Part shown: in pieces, positions 50,230 through 59,818 of the stretch | Numbering within the stretch: the first letter of the stretch is position 1 | Layout: each line of letters starts with the position of its first letter | Assembly (NCBI GenBank): GCA_003240775.1 | Contig: QFNI01000007.1 | Coordinates: 32,300 to 96,299 of the forward strand | Direction: 5' to 3' | From: Mesorhizobium amorphae | Lineage (GTDB): Bacteria > Pseudomonadota > Alphaproteobacteria > Rhizobiales > Rhizobiaceae | Length of the DNA stretch: 64,000 nt | Program-made: the position numbers and the translations under genes | The notes under the pieces: model-generated | Told to the model about the DNA's origin: nothing | Database searches by the model: none | The model's input: the letters and a program-made list of their open reading frames with translations, nothing else

Positions 50230-51213
50230 CTATCGTTCGAGCACGAGTGTCGTGCCCGCAAAGCGCGACACGCAGGGCATGATCTTGTTCGTGCCGGCAT
50301 GCTCTTCATCCGAGAGCCAGTGGTCGCGGTGCTCGATCGCACCGTCGCATTCCAGCACGTTCGTCTCGCACTGGCCACACACGCCGCCGCGGCAGAGATA
50401 GGGCGCTTCCACGCCGGCTGCCTCGATGGCCTCGAGCAGGCTCTGGTTTTCGCCCACCGCGATCGTCTTGCCGCTGACGGCGAGCTTGGCCTCGAACGGC
50501 GTGCCGGGCTTGGCGGCCGCGAAGTGCTCGTAATGCACGGTGGCCGTGGGCCAGCCTTCGGCCTGGGCACTCCTTCGCACCCAGTCGATCATGCCGGAGG
50601 GGCCGCAGACATAGAGATGCGTGCCGAGCGGCTGGGAGGCGAGAAGGCGCCCGAGCGGGATCTTCTCGTCCAAATCGTCGTGGTAGATGTGGACGCGCCT
50701 GCCGTAACGATCGCGCAAGGCGTCGGCATATGTCGCGAGATCGGCCGAGCGCACGCTGTAGTGCAGCTCGAAGGGTGCGCCCTCGCCCGAGAGCTGGGCC
50801 GTTTCCGAAAGCTGCGCGATCTGGGCGAGAAAGGGCGTGATGCCGATGCCGCCGGCGATCATCAGGTGCTTTCTCGCGCGCAGGTCGAGCGAGAAGAGGT
50901 TGACGGGATAGGAGATCACCATCTCGTCGCCGGGCCTGACCTGCCCGTGCAGAAACAGCGAGCCGCCGCGGCCCGCATCGTCGCGCCGCACGCTGATCGT
51001 GTATTCGCTCGTATCGAGCGGCGAACTCATCAGGGAATAGGGGTTGAGTCGCGCGGTGGTGCCGTCGCGCATCTCCACCACCACATGCGCGCCGCCCGAA
51101 AATGTGGGGAGCGGCGCGCCGTCGCGGCGGCGGAAGTGGAAGCGGGTGACGAGCGCGTTGACGGGCACCACGTCGGAAACGGTGACCGCGATTTTGCCGT
51201 TGCCCGCGCTCAT
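50230..51213 (-). CDS. dmmB: Dimethylamine monooxygenase reductase subunit (flavin, 2Fe-2S)
   Basis: A 327-residue phthalate-dioxygenase-reductase-like protein. The flavin-binding motif is RLNPYSLMS near 56-64, the NAD-binding loop GGIGITPF at 121-128, and a C-terminal plant-type ferredoxin domain carries cysteines C274, C279, C282 and C314. It passes electrons from NAD(P)H to the heme subunit. It overlaps the dmmA gene by 4 bp and has GAGGAG before its ATG. The frame continues upstream, but that part is antisense-like. Confidence 0.87.
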   Translation of the reverse strand: MSAGNGKIAVTVSDVVPVNALVTRFHFRRRDGAPLPTFSGGAHVVVEMRDGTTARLNPYSLMSSPLDTSEYTISVRRDDAGRGGSLFLHGQVRPGDEMVISYPVNLFSLDLRARKHLMIAGGIGITPFLAQIAQLSETAQLSGEGAPFELHYSVRSADLATYADALRDRYGRRVHIYHDDLDEKIPLGRLLASQPLGTHLYVCGPSGMIDWVRRSAQAEGWPTATVHYEHFAAAKPGTPFEAKLAVSGKTIAVGENQSLLEAIEAAGVEAPYLCRGGVCGQCETNVLECDGAIEHRDHWLSDEEHAGTNKIMPCVSRFAGTTLVLER

Positions 51214-51812
51214 GGATAAAGCTCCTCGGAGCAGGGGATCTCGCGATTGTCCTCGGCGTTCACGCAGACGCCCTGGAAGGCGGCGAGCCGGCGCGAATAG
51301 TGGTCGCGCACGAAGAGCAGCAGCCCGCAATGCGAACAGGTGACGGGGGAGACCGTCACGTCCTCGGTGACGCCCTTGCAGTGGACGCACTGCACGCGCC
51401 GCTTGAGCGAGCCCGCATGCTCGGTCTGGATGGCGTCGTGGTCGACGCCCGCCTCCATCACCGGCTGCATGGCCTGGCCGATCAGCCCCTCGGTGCCCGC
51501 AAGATAGACGCGCAGGCCCATATGGGCGTTGGCGAGCGTCTGGCGCAGGCGCGGGAGGGCTGCTGCGATCGTGGGCGATTCATGGAGGAAGCCGGGCTTC
51601 AAGGCGCGCAGCGCCTCGAGGTGCGCTTGGGCCCCGGGGCCGGGCACATAGATGATGTGGGCGCCTGCCCAGAAGCCCTCGGGCGCCTCGCCTTTCAAGC
51701 GGAGGATCGGCTCTGCGCCGTCTGCATCGGCGACAAAGAGATGGTGCCGGCCCGGCTGGGGAGAAAGCGTCCCGTAGGTAGGCCGGCTGAGAATGGATGC
51801 CGTGACCGCCAT
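51210..51812 (-). CDS. dmmA: Dimethylamine monooxygenase small subunit (DmmA family)
   Basis: A 200-residue protein. An N-terminal region (FWAGAHIIYVPGPGAQ, VYLAGTEGLIGQAM) resembling a reductase-like fold is followed by a C-terminal zinc ribbon with CxxC at 142/145 and CxxC at 159/162, and the ending RLAAFQGVCVNAED. This matches the DmmA family found only with the other dmm genes. Its function in the complex is probably structural or electron-transfer. It lies 16 bp after dmmD. Confidence 0.82.
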   Translation of the reverse strand: MAVTASILSRPTYGTLSPQPGRHHLFVADADGAEPILRLKGEAPEGFWAGAHIIYVPGPGAQAHLEALRALKPGFLHESPTIAAALPRLRQTLANAHMGLRVYLAGTEGLIGQAMQPVMEAGVDHDAIQTEHAGSLKRRVQCVHCKGVTEDVTVSPVTCSHCGLLLFVRDHYSRRLAAFQGVCVNAEDNREIPCSEELYP

Positions 51813-51828
51813 GCCTGGAGACTACCCT

Positions 51829-52950
51829 TCAGCCCTTGGCCGTGCGCTTCAACTTCTTGGGATCGTCGAACGGCAGGGGCTGCGCCGAAGCCTTCACGCC
51901 GTCCACCTCGATCGCCGTTCCCGGCACGGCCGCATCCACTTCGAGGCGCGCGATGCCGAGCGATCTCTTGGTCAGGGGCGAGACCATCGCGCAGGTGACG
52001 ACGCCGACCTGCTTGCCGTCGCGCGTGACCGCAGCACCTTCGGCCGCGGGCGTGTCGCTTTCGAGTTCCACGCCGAAGATCTTGAAGCGCTCCTTGCCCT
52101 TGAGGCGGTAGTGCTCTTCCGCGCCGCGGAAGCCTGTCTTGCCCGGGCTCACCGTGAAGTCGAGGCCGAGCTCCCAGAGCGTGTCGCCAGGGCCTTCGCC
52201 CGCGAAGGGGTATTTCTGCGAATTGTCGTAGGGGTAGAAGAGCAGGTAGCTCTCGACGCGCAGCATGTCGAGCGTGGTGAAACGGCAGGGGATGATGCCT
52301 TCTTCGCCGCCTTCGGCGAGGATACGGTCCCAGATCGCGCCAGCGTCCTGCCCCCGGCAGAAGATCTCGTAGCCGCGCTCGCCCGTGTAGCCCGTGCGCG
52401 AGATCATCACGGGAAAGCCGAAGAGCTGCGTCTGGGTGTGGTGGAAGTAGTTGAGGTCGCGGATGCCCGGCACGTGCTTGGCGAGGAAATCCACCGCCTT
52501 GGGGCCCTGGAGCGAGAGGTCGTGCAGGTTGTCGTCGAAGCGGACGGACACGTCGCGGCCGATGGCGAGCCGGGTCAGGTCCTCGTGCAGCGTGCCCGAG
52601 CCGTGCACCACCATCCAGGAATTGGGGCCGGTGCGGTAGAGGATGCAGTCGTCGGTGAACTTGCCGGCATCGTTCAACACGCAGGCATAGGCCGACTTGC
52701 CGGGATAGATTTTTTCCACGTTGCGCGTGGTGGCGTAGTCGAGAAGATAGGAAGCGTGCGCGCCGGTGACGTGGATCTTCTTGAGACCCGACACGTCCAT
52801 CAGGCCGGCATTGGTGCGGATCGCGGTGTATTCGGCATCCGGATCGCCGTCATAGGACCAGGCGGTTCCCATGCCGCTCCAATCCTCGAGCTTCGAGCCC
52901 AGGGCGCGGTGACGGTCGGCGAGCGCCGAGAATCTCCAGCTTGCGGTCAT
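51829..52950 (-). CDS. dmmD: GcvT-like tetrahydrofolate-dependent protein DmmD
   Basis: A 373-residue aminomethyltransferase-fold protein. Typical blocks are NAGLMDVSGLKKIHVTG, the DDCILYRTGPNSWMVV strand, FPVMISRTGYTGERGYEIF and ALGLDF-like WELGLDFTVSPGKTGFRG. It probably captures formaldehyde released from dimethylamine onto tetrahydrofolate. First gene of dmmD-A-B-C-tmm on the minus strand, divergent from tmoX across 266 bp. GAGGGAGA precedes the ATG. Confidence 0.83.
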   Translation of the reverse strand: MTASWRFSALADRHRALGSKLEDWSGMGTAWSYDGDPDAEYTAIRTNAGLMDVSGLKKIHVTGAHASYLLDYATTRNVEKIYPGKSAYACVLNDAGKFTDDCILYRTGPNSWMVVHGSGTLHEDLTRLAIGRDVSVRFDDNLHDLSLQGPKAVDFLAKHVPGIRDLNYFHHTQTQLFGFPVMISRTGYTGERGYEIFCRGQDAGAIWDRILAEGGEEGIIPCRFTTLDMLRVESYLLFYPYDNSQKYPFAGEGPGDTLWELGLDFTVSPGKTGFRGAEEHYRLKGKERFKIFGVELESDTPAAEGAAVTRDGKQVGVVTCAMVSPLTKRSLGIARLEVDAAVPGTAIEVDGVKASAQPLPFDDPKKLKRTAKG

Positions 52951-53216
52951 CGGTTCTGTGTCTCCCTCTCGTTGCGGACGGCGGGGCGGATCGAGCCGTC
53001 TTCCTGCACCGTTTGCGCCTGCACAGTGTGGCCGAAGTCCGCGGCCCGTCGCAATACTGCCAGCAATTTTTTTTCATCCGCAGGAAATCATTTGGTTGCG
53101 GCCGGTTGACACCCCCAGCGTCAGGCGCTCCTATTCCCCTTGCAAGTGCCTTGCCAAATGGCAGCCCTTTTCGGCGCACGGAAAGTGAGCTGCTGATAAA
53201 AGAGGGGTTACCAACC
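52951..53216. other. Divergent control region of the dmm-tmm and tmo-tdm operons
   Basis: This 266-bp gap drives both halves of the methylated-amine island. It contains a T8 run near 53068, a -35-like TTGACA at 53106-53111 facing tmoX, and a sigma-54-type promoter facing dmmD. No gene is present in it, and no dedicated regulator gene lies beside it. Confidence 0.5.
53141..53157 (-). promoter_or_regulatory. Putative sigma-54 (-24/-12) promoter facing dmmD
   Basis: The minus strand reads TTGGCAAGGCACTTGCA, with the diagnostic GG and GC dinucleotides exactly 10 nt apart (53155-53154 and 53143-53142). It matches TGGCAC-N5-TTGC except for one base. It lies about 190 bp upstream of dmmD, leaving room for a leader. 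Sigma-54 control would fit nitrogen-limited induction of amine use. Confidence 0.5.
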
Positions 53217-54158
53217 ATGACGCGATTCAAGACGTTCCTGTTATCCGGCGCGCTCATCGCCGGCTTCGCCGCCCCGGCCTTCGCCGAGGACTCCGCGGAC
53301 CCGATCCGCATCATCACCAACAACTGGACGAGCCAGCTCGTGCTGGCCAACGTGGTGGGCCAGCTGCTCGAGCAGATGGGCCGCACGGTGGAGTACAAGC
53401 CCTCCGACACCCAGCTGCAATATGTGGCGCTGGCCGCCGGCGACATGGATTTCCAGGTCGAGGTCTGGGAAGGCTCGCAGGCGCCCGCCTTCGAGAAGGC
53501 GCTCACGGAAGGCGCGCTCGATCTCGGCTCGCACGAGGCCGTGACGCGCGAGGACTGGTGGTACCCGTCCTATGTCAAGGAAGTCTGCCCCGGTCTGCCT
53601 GACTGGAAGGCGCTGGACGCCTGCGCCGACAAGTTCGCCACCGCCGAAACGGGCGGCAAGGGCCGCTTCGTGGGCCCGCCGGCCGACTGGGGCAAGCACT
53701 ATTCGGAGCGCATCCAGGCGCTCAAGATGAACTTCCAGGAAGTGCCGGTCGGCCAGGCCGCAACCCTCTGGGCCGAGCTTCAGGCGGCATACGACCGCAA
53801 GGAGCCGGTGGTGCTGTTCAACTGGACGCCCAACTTCATCGAAGCCAATTTCGAGGGCGAGTTCGTGAAGTTCCCCGACTTCGAGGCCGCCTGCTGGACC
53901 GATCCGGCCTGGGGCTCCAACCCCGACATGCTCTATGACTGCGGCGCGCCCGCCAACGGCTACCTGAAGAAGGCCGGCTCCAAGCAGCTTGCGGAGAAGT
54001 GGCCCGAGGCCACCGAATTCCTCAAGAAGATCAACTTCACGAACCCCCAGATCGCGGCGGCAGCCGCCATGGTGGACGTGGACGGCATGACGCCCGAGGA
54101 GGCGGCCGCCAAGTGGATCGAAGACAACGAGGCGATCTGGAAGGCCTGGATGTCGTGA
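53217..54158 (+). CDS. tmoX: Trimethylamine N-oxide-binding periplasmic protein TmoX
   Basis: A 313-residue glycine-betaine-type (OpuAC) binding protein with a signal peptide (about residues 1-23, ending AFAE). The ligand pocket is marked by aromatic residues: NNWTSQ, EVWEGSQ, EDWWYPSY and NWTPNF, as expected for a trimethylammonium-type ligand. Several Cys residues (for example in VCPGLPDW, AACWTDP and YDCGAP) are also a feature of the TMAO receptor. It heads tmoX-W-V-tdm, so TMAO is the likely ligand. AGAGGGG lies upstream. Confidence 0.9.
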   Translation: MTRFKTFLLSGALIAGFAAPAFAEDSADPIRIITNNWTSQLVLANVVGQLLEQMGRTVEYKPSDTQLQYVALAAGDMDFQVEVWEGSQAPAFEKALTEGALDLGSHEAVTREDWWYPSYVKEVCPGLPDWKALDACADKFATAETGGKGRFVGPPADWGKHYSERIQALKMNFQEVPVGQAATLWAELQAAYDRKEPVVLFNWTPNFIEANFEGEFVKFPDFEAACWTDPAWGSNPDMLYDCGAPANGYLKKAGSKQLAEKWPEATEFLKKINFTNPQIAAAAAMVDVDGMTPEEAAAKWIEDNEAIWKAWMS

Positions 54159-55201
54159 GCGGAGCAGAGGTTCCGCTCGCAGGTCAAACGCCCAAGATCG
54201 CATGTCGCAACCTCTGGAAAGTGTTCGGGCCCGAGCCCGAACGCTTTCTCGCGCGCCACAACGGCGCGCCCGGCGAGGACGCATTCCGATCCGAAGGCTA
54301 TGTGGGCGCGGTGCGCGACGTCTCGTTCGACGTGTTTCCCGGCGAGATCCTGATCATCATGGGCCTGTCGGGCTCGGGCAAGTCGACGCTGATCCGCGCG
54401 CTGTCGCGGCTCAACGACCCGACCAGCGGCAGCGTGATGTTCGAGGGGCGCGATCTGCTCCAGGCATCCGCTGCCGAGCTGACCGAATTGCGCCGGCACA
54501 AGATGGGCATGGTGTTCCAGCATTTCGGCTTGCTGCCGCATCGCACGGTGTTGGGCAACGTGGCCTTTCCCTTGGAAGTGCGCGGCGCCCAGCGCGGCGA
54601 GCGCGAGGCGCGTGCCCGCGAGATGCTGAAGCTCGTCGGCCTCGAAGGCCGCGAGAACCGTTTCCCGCGCGAGCTTTCGGGCGGCCAGCAGCAGCGCGTG
54701 GGCATCGCGCGCTCGCTCGCGGTCGGCCCCGAGATCTGGTTTCTGGACGAGCCCTTCTCCGCGCTCGACCCGCTGATCCGCCGCGAGATGCAGGACGAGT
54801 TCCTGCGGCTCCAGAAGATGCTCAAGAAGACCATCGTCTTCATCACCCACGACTTCGACGAGGCCGTGCGGCTGGGCGACCGGATCGGCATCATGAAAGA
54901 CGGCGTGATGGTGCAGTTGGCCACGCCCGAGGAAATGGTCTCGGCGCCTGCCGACGACTATGTGCGCGCCTTCACGGGCAACGCGCCGCGCGACCGCGTG
55001 ATCTCGGTGGGCGCCATCGCGGTTCCCGGCCTTCTCGCCCAGGGCGCGCCGATCCCGGCTTGGCTCAAGATTGGCGAGGCGGCACAGCGCGTGCTGGGCT
55101 CGGAAGAGCCCGTGCCGGTGGTGGACGCTTCCGGCGGCATCATCGGCGCCGTCGGCCGCAGCCAGATGGTGCAGGCGCTTTATCCGGAGAACCGGGCATG
55201 A
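54155..55201 (+). CDS. tmoW: TMAO ABC transporter ATP-binding protein TmoW
   Basis: A 348-residue ATPase of the glycine-betaine transporter type. Walker A is GLSGSGKST, signature LSGGQQQRVGIARS, Walker B IWFLDEPFSALDPL, and the C-terminus bears an extra regulatory region ending in VVDASGGIIGAVGRSQMVQALYP, a CBS-like segment. The GTG start at 54155 overlaps the tmoX stop by 4 bp. It energises uptake through the fused permease encoded next. Confidence 0.9.
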   Translation: MSGAEVPLAGQTPKIACRNLWKVFGPEPERFLARHNGAPGEDAFRSEGYVGAVRDVSFDVFPGEILIIMGLSGSGKSTLIRALSRLNDPTSGSVMFEGRDLLQASAAELTELRRHKMGMVFQHFGLLPHRTVLGNVAFPLEVRGAQRGEREARAREMLKLVGLEGRENRFPRELSGGQQQRVGIARSLAVGPEIWFLDEPFSALDPLIRREMQDEFLRLQKMLKKTIVFITHDFDEAVRLGDRIGIMKDGVMVQLATPEEMVSAPADDYVRAFTGNAPRDRVISVGAIAVPGLLAQGAPIPAWLKIGEAAQRVLGSEEPVPVVDASGGIIGAVGRSQMVQALYPENRA

Positions 55202-57159
55202 GCCAGGCGGTTCTCGGCCAGCGCGATGCGCGCGGCGCACCCATGGGGCTCGCGCTGTCGCGGCTCGGCGCCTTTCTGGCGCTGGCGCTTCTGTGCCTGC
55301 TTCTCGCCCGTCTCGTGCCCGCGCTCGACCGCTGGCCCGACGAATGGGTGGTGCCGCTGCGCGAATGGCTGACGGCGGCCTTCGCCTGGTTCGGTGCGGT
55401 GGCGAAGCCCGTCACGCGCGCGATCTCGTGGCTGCTCGCGCAGCCGCTGGCGCTTGCCGAGACCCTGCTGTTCCGCGGCGTGCGCGCTTGGGGCCTGCCA
55501 CCACTGCCCTGGGTCGCCATCGTAGGCGGCGTCGCCATCCTCGCCCACTGGCTGGGCGGGGTGCGGCTCGCGGCCTTCTGCGGGATCGCCACGCTTTATC
55601 TCGCGGTGTTCGGGCTCTGGGCGGATGCCATGCAGACGCTCGCCATCGTGCTCGTGACGGTGCCGCTCGCGGCTTCGGCCGGGCTTGCGCTCGGCGTGTG
55701 GGCGACGCGCAGCCCGCGTGCGGAGAAAGTGCTCAACGGCGTGTTCGACGTGATGCAGGCGACCCCGCATCTCGCTTACCTCGCGCCCGTCGTGATCCTG
55801 TTCGGCTTCGGCCAGGTGCCGGCGATGCTGGCGACCTTCGCCTTCGCGCTGCCGCCCATGGCGCGCTGCACGGTGCTCGGCCTGCGCACGGTGCCGGCCG
55901 ACATCCTGGACGCCGGGCGCATGGCCGGCTGCACGCAGCGCCAGATGCTGTGGAAGGTGGAGCTGCCCGCCGCCGGCCAGACGCTGCTGCTCGGCCTCAA
56001 CCAGGTGGTGATGCAGACGCTCGCCATGGTGGTGATCGCCTCGCTGGTGGGCGCTTCGGGCCTCGGCCAGAAGCTTCTCGTCTCGCTCCAGCAGCTGCAG
56101 ATCGGCAAGGCAGTGGAGCAGGGCGTGGCGATCACGCTGATAGCCCTCGTGCTCGACCGCATGACGCAGGCCGCCATGCGCCGCCCGCCGGGCGCTCCGC
56201 GCTCGGAAGGGCCGTGGCTCAAGCGCCATCCGCACCTCGCGCTCTTCTTGGGCCTTCTCGTGGTCTCGACGGCGCTCGCCTTCGTGCTGCCGCAGCTCGG
56301 CGTGCTTCCCCGCGCCTGGACGATCTCGATCGGCAGCGAGATCAACTGGGCGGTGCGCTGGGTGTCGCGCAACCTGTTCGCCTATATCAAGCCCATCCGC
56401 GACGCGATCACGGTCTGGATGCTCCTGCCCATCCGCGACTTCTACCTGGCCATGCCCTGGTCGGTGCTGATCGGCACGCTGGCGCTCGGGGGCTGGTTCC
56501 TGGGCGGCCTGCGGCTCGCGCTCCTGCCCGTCGTCTTGTTCGGCATCCTGCTCGTTTCGGGCTTCTGGACGCCGCTGATCTTCACGCTCTATCTGGTGAC
56601 GGGCGCGACCCTGCTCTGCATCCTGATCGGCGTGCCGATCGGCATCTGGGCCTCGCGGCACCCCAGGGGCGCAAGGGTCGTGATGACGGTCTGCGACACG
56701 CTGCAGACCTTCCCCTCCTTCATCTACCTGATCCCCGTGATCATGCTGTTCCAGACGAGCGACCTGTCCAACGTGATCGCCATGCTCGCCTATGCCAGCG
56801 TTCCCGCCATCCGCTACACCTATCTCGGCCTCACCCAGGTGCCGCATGCGACGGTGGAGGCGGCCGTCGCCTCGGGCGCCACGCCGCGCCAGCTCCTGTG
56901 GAAGGTGCAGATGCCGGTGGCGCTGCCGCAGATCGTCCTGGGCATCAACCAGACCATCATGATGGCGCTCGCCATGGTCGCGATCACGGCCCTCATCGGC
57001 TCGCGCGATCTCGGCCAGGAAATCCTGAAGGCGCTGCCCAACGCCGAAACCGGCCGCGGGCTGCTGGCGGGGCTCGGCATCGCCTTCATCGGCATCATCG
57101 CCGACCGCTTCTTCGGCGCATGGGCCGGTCGCCGCAAAAAGGCGCTCGGCCTTGCTTGA
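55198..57159 (+). CDS. tmoV: TMAO ABC transporter permease TmoV (double-length, two permease units)
   Basis: A 653-residue permease with two BPD-transporter units in one chain. Unit one (about residues 130-325) has the coupling loop AGRMAGCTQRQMLWKVELPAAG. Unit two (about 440-645) has AAVASGATPRQLLWKVQMPVALP. Twelve or more membrane helices are expected, so one chain could form the complete channel. The ATG overlaps the tmoW stop by 4 bp. tdm follows after 51 bp. Confidence 0.9.
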   Translation: MSQAVLGQRDARGAPMGLALSRLGAFLALALLCLLLARLVPALDRWPDEWVVPLREWLTAAFAWFGAVAKPVTRAISWLLAQPLALAETLLFRGVRAWGLPPLPWVAIVGGVAILAHWLGGVRLAAFCGIATLYLAVFGLWADAMQTLAIVLVTVPLAASAGLALGVWATRSPRAEKVLNGVFDVMQATPHLAYLAPVVILFGFGQVPAMLATFAFALPPMARCTVLGLRTVPADILDAGRMAGCTQRQMLWKVELPAAGQTLLLGLNQVVMQTLAMVVIASLVGASGLGQKLLVSLQQLQIGKAVEQGVAITLIALVLDRMTQAAMRRPPGAPRSEGPWLKRHPHLALFLGLLVVSTALAFVLPQLGVLPRAWTISIGSEINWAVRWVSRNLFAYIKPIRDAITVWMLLPIRDFYLAMPWSVLIGTLALGGWFLGGLRLALLPVVLFGILLVSGFWTPLIFTLYLVTGATLLCILIGVPIGIWASRHPRGARVVMTVCDTLQTFPSFIYLIPVIMLFQTSDLSNVIAMLAYASVPAIRYTYLGLTQVPHATVEAAVASGATPRQLLWKVQMPVALPQIVLGINQTIMMALAMVAITALIGSRDLGQEILKALPNAETGRGLLAGLGIAFIGIIADRFFGAWAGRRKKALGLA

Positions 57160-57210
57160 GACACCGTTTCACCCGACATGCCTGCGTGACACCGCCAAGC
57201 GAGGCGCATC

Positions 57211-59580
57211 ATGACCATCCAGCCCTATCCCCCGATCACCGCCGGCCCGCCCCGGCCGAGCACCATCCTGCAGCCCGGCCTGGTGCTGCTTCCGCCGGGC
57301 ACGGAGCGCCACACGGTGCAGGGGCGCGGCGCGCTGCTGATCGAAGTCGAGGCGGGCGACCGCATCACCGTGCGCAACGCCGAAGGCGGCCAGCCCTGCG
57401 AGATCCTCGCCTGGGACGCCTCGGGCCAGCCCGACGCAGGCGTGCTCGGCACCCGCTCCAACAGCGACGGCTCGGGGCTGAAGGCGCTGCTGGCGGAAGG
57501 CGACGAGAGCTTGACAGCCCTTCGCCGCGGCCTGGCGCGGCGCGGCGTCGAGATGGGCAGGGCGAGTGCGGTGCGCTTCTTCTCGAGCGACACCCCGGCC
57601 GGCACGGAGGAAAGCTTCACGGCGGCACGCGACGGGGCGCTCGTGATCGCAGCCCCCGCGGACGCGATGTCGATCGAGGCGCATGACACGGCGACCCCGC
57701 TCACGGTTCTCGTCAAGCGCTCGCGCATCCGCACCAAGGGACGCTCGCGGCTGGCCGACCCGCTCGCCGACCCGGTTTCCGACCTGCGCGTCCACTCGGC
57801 CACGGCCGAGAGCTATTTCGTGAAGGCGGGCGACTACATCCAGATCATCGACGTCGACGGCCGCCAGTGCACCGACTTCCAGTGCTTCTCGGCGCGCAAG
57901 ATCGATAGGGGCCGCGACCTGCCGCTCGACGTGACGACCACCCGCACGCTGATGGGGTCGAGCTACCCGATGCCGGGGCTGCACTCCAAATATTACGACC
58001 AGGACATGGACCCGCTCGTCGAGGTCGTCCAGGACACCTGCGGGCGGCACGACGCCTTCGCGCTGGCCTGTGCGGCCAAATACTACGACGACATCGGCTA
58101 TCCCGGCCACCGCAACTGCTCGGAGAACTTCAACCGGGCGCTGGCCGACCGGGGCGTGAACCCGCGCACCGGCTGGATGGCGGTCAACCTCTTCTTCAAC
58201 ACGGCCATCGACGCGCACGGGCTGATGGTGTCCGACGAGCCCTGGTCGCGGCCGGGCGACTATGTCTTGATGCGCGCGCTTACCGATCTCGTCTGCGTGT
58301 CCTCGGCCTGCCCCGACGACACCACCGCCGCAAACGGCTGGGACCTGTCCGACATCCATGTGCGGACCTATTCCGGCCAGGAAAAATTCAGCCGCGCCGT
58401 CGCACGGCGCGTGACGCCTGACGGGGAAGCCAAAATGAGCCGCGAGTCCGCCTTCCAGACGAGCTTTGCCAAGCACACGCGTGACTTCGTGGAATATCGC
58501 GGCTTCTGGCTGCCCAACTCCTTCAGCAAGGACGGGCACCTGGCGGAATGGCGCGCCTGCCGCGAGGACGCGGTGGTGATGGACCTGTCCGCGCTGCGCA
58601 AGTTCGAGGTGACCGGCCCGGACGCGGAAGCGCTTCTGCAATACACGCTGACGCGCGACGTGAAGAAGCTCGATGTCGGCCAGGTCGTCTATTCCGCCAT
58701 GTGCTACGAGCACGGCGGCATGATCGACGACGGAACGCTGTTGCGGCTGGGCCGCGACAACTTCCGCTGGATCGGTGGCGAGGACTGGGGCGGCGAGCAC
58801 CTGCGCGAGACCGCCGAGAAGCTCGGGCTGAAGGTGCTCGTGCGCTCCTCCACCGACCAGATGCACAACATCGCGGTGCAGGGCCCCAAGAGCCGCGACA
58901 TCCTGCGCGAGATCGTCTGGACCTCGCCCGTGCAGCCCTCGATGGACGAATTGCAATGGTTCCGCTTCGCGGTGGCCCGCATCGGAGGGGCCAACGGCAT
59001 TCCGATCGTGGTCTCGCGCACGGGTTACACGGGCGAGCTCGGCTACGAGATCTGGTGCCACCCGCGCGACGCGAAGCAGGTGTTCGAGGCTGTCTGGGAG
59101 GCCGGCCAGCCGCATGGGCTGAAGCCGATGGGGCTGAAAGCGCTCGACACCGTGCGCATCGAGGCGGGGCTGGTGTTTGCCGGCTATGATTTCTCCGACG
59201 AGACCGATCCCTTCGAGGCCGGCATCGGCTTCACCGTGCCGCTGAAGTCCAAGACCGACGACTTCATCGGCCGCGAGGCACTGATCCGGCGCAAAGAGCA
59301 CCCCACCCACAAGCTCGTCGGGCTGACGCTCGACGCCAACGTTCCGGTGGGCCATGGCGACGGCGTCTATGTCGGACGCGCCAAGGTGGGCGTGGTGACG
59401 AGCGGCACCCGCTCGCCCCATCTCGGCCGCGAGATCGCGCTCGCCCGCCTCGACGTGGCGCATGCGGGCCTCGGCACGGAGGTGGAGGTCGGCAAGCTCG
59501 ACGGCCAGCAGAAGCGCCTGCCCGCGACCGTGGTCGCCTTCCCCCATTACGACCCGCAGAAGACCCGCCCGCGCTCGTAA
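57211..59580 (+). CDS. tdm: Trimethylamine N-oxide demethylase (aldolase) Tdm
   Basis: A 789-residue two-part enzyme. The N-terminal half (about residues 1-390) is a DUF1989-type metal domain with VEAGDRITVRNAEGGQPCEI, DVDGRQCTDFQCFSARK and a Cys-containing VCVSSACPDDTTAANGW segment. The C-terminal half (about 400-780) is a GcvT-like tetrahydrofolate domain with AVVMDLSALRKFEVTG and VVSRTGYTGELGYEIW. It splits trimethylamine N-oxide into dimethylamine and formaldehyde, the second domain capturing the formaldehyde. GCGAGG precedes the ATG. Length and order agree with known Tdm. Confidence 0.93.
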   Translation: MTIQPYPPITAGPPRPSTILQPGLVLLPPGTERHTVQGRGALLIEVEAGDRITVRNAEGGQPCEILAWDASGQPDAGVLGTRSNSDGSGLKALLAEGDESLTALRRGLARRGVEMGRASAVRFFSSDTPAGTEESFTAARDGALVIAAPADAMSIEAHDTATPLTVLVKRSRIRTKGRSRLADPLADPVSDLRVHSATAESYFVKAGDYIQIIDVDGRQCTDFQCFSARKIDRGRDLPLDVTTTRTLMGSSYPMPGLHSKYYDQDMDPLVEVVQDTCGRHDAFALACAAKYYDDIGYPGHRNCSENFNRALADRGVNPRTGWMAVNLFFNTAIDAHGLMVSDEPWSRPGDYVLMRALTDLVCVSSACPDDTTAANGWDLSDIHVRTYSGQEKFSRAVARRVTPDGEAKMSRESAFQTSFAKHTRDFVEYRGFWLPNSFSKDGHLAEWRACREDAVVMDLSALRKFEVTGPDAEALLQYTLTRDVKKLDVGQVVYSAMCYEHGGMIDDGTLLRLGRDNFRWIGGEDWGGEHLRETAEKLGLKVLVRSSTDQMHNIAVQGPKSRDILREIVWTSPVQPSMDELQWFRFAVARIGGANGIPIVVSRTGYTGELGYEIWCHPRDAKQVFEAVWEAGQPHGLKPMGLKALDTVRIEAGLVFAGYDFSDETDPFEAGIGFTVPLKSKTDDFIGREALIRRKEHPTHKLVGLTLDANVPVGHGDGVYVGRAKVGVVTSGTRSPHLGREIALARLDVAHAGLGTEVEVGKLDGQQKRLPATVVAFPHYDPQKTRPRS

Positions 59581-59587
59581 CGGCCCA

Positions 59588-59627
59588 CGCCCCTCCCTCG
59601 CTTTTTCGAGCATGGGAGGGGCGTTTT
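59588..59627 (+). terminator. Rho-independent terminator after tdm
   Basis: A perfect 10-bp GC-rich stem (59588-59597 with 59614-59623) closes a 16-nt loop and is followed by TTTT. It ends the tmoXWV-tdm transcript and separates it from the APC permease gene, which must have its own promoter in the following 190 bp. Confidence 0.8.
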
Positions 59628-59818
59628 CGCGCGTGCCGAGGGTGCTTTCGCGGTTCCCAACAATTCTCTTGATTTCCGCTCCCGACAGGTAAAGTCTTGC
59701 CTCTGGGGAAAAGAAAGTGAGCGCTCGGAAAGAAGACGGCGCCCGCTATGCTGGGTCATAAGGGCCCTGAAGCGGATCAAGCCGTGCCGCCGCGCTCCAT
59801 GGAAATGGGGCCCCGATC

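Noticed and set aside
57169..59613. An 814-codon open frame on the minus strand across tdm
   Set aside because: It is the mirror of tdm; it has no recognisable domain, while the opposite strand carries full DUF1989 and GcvT motifs.
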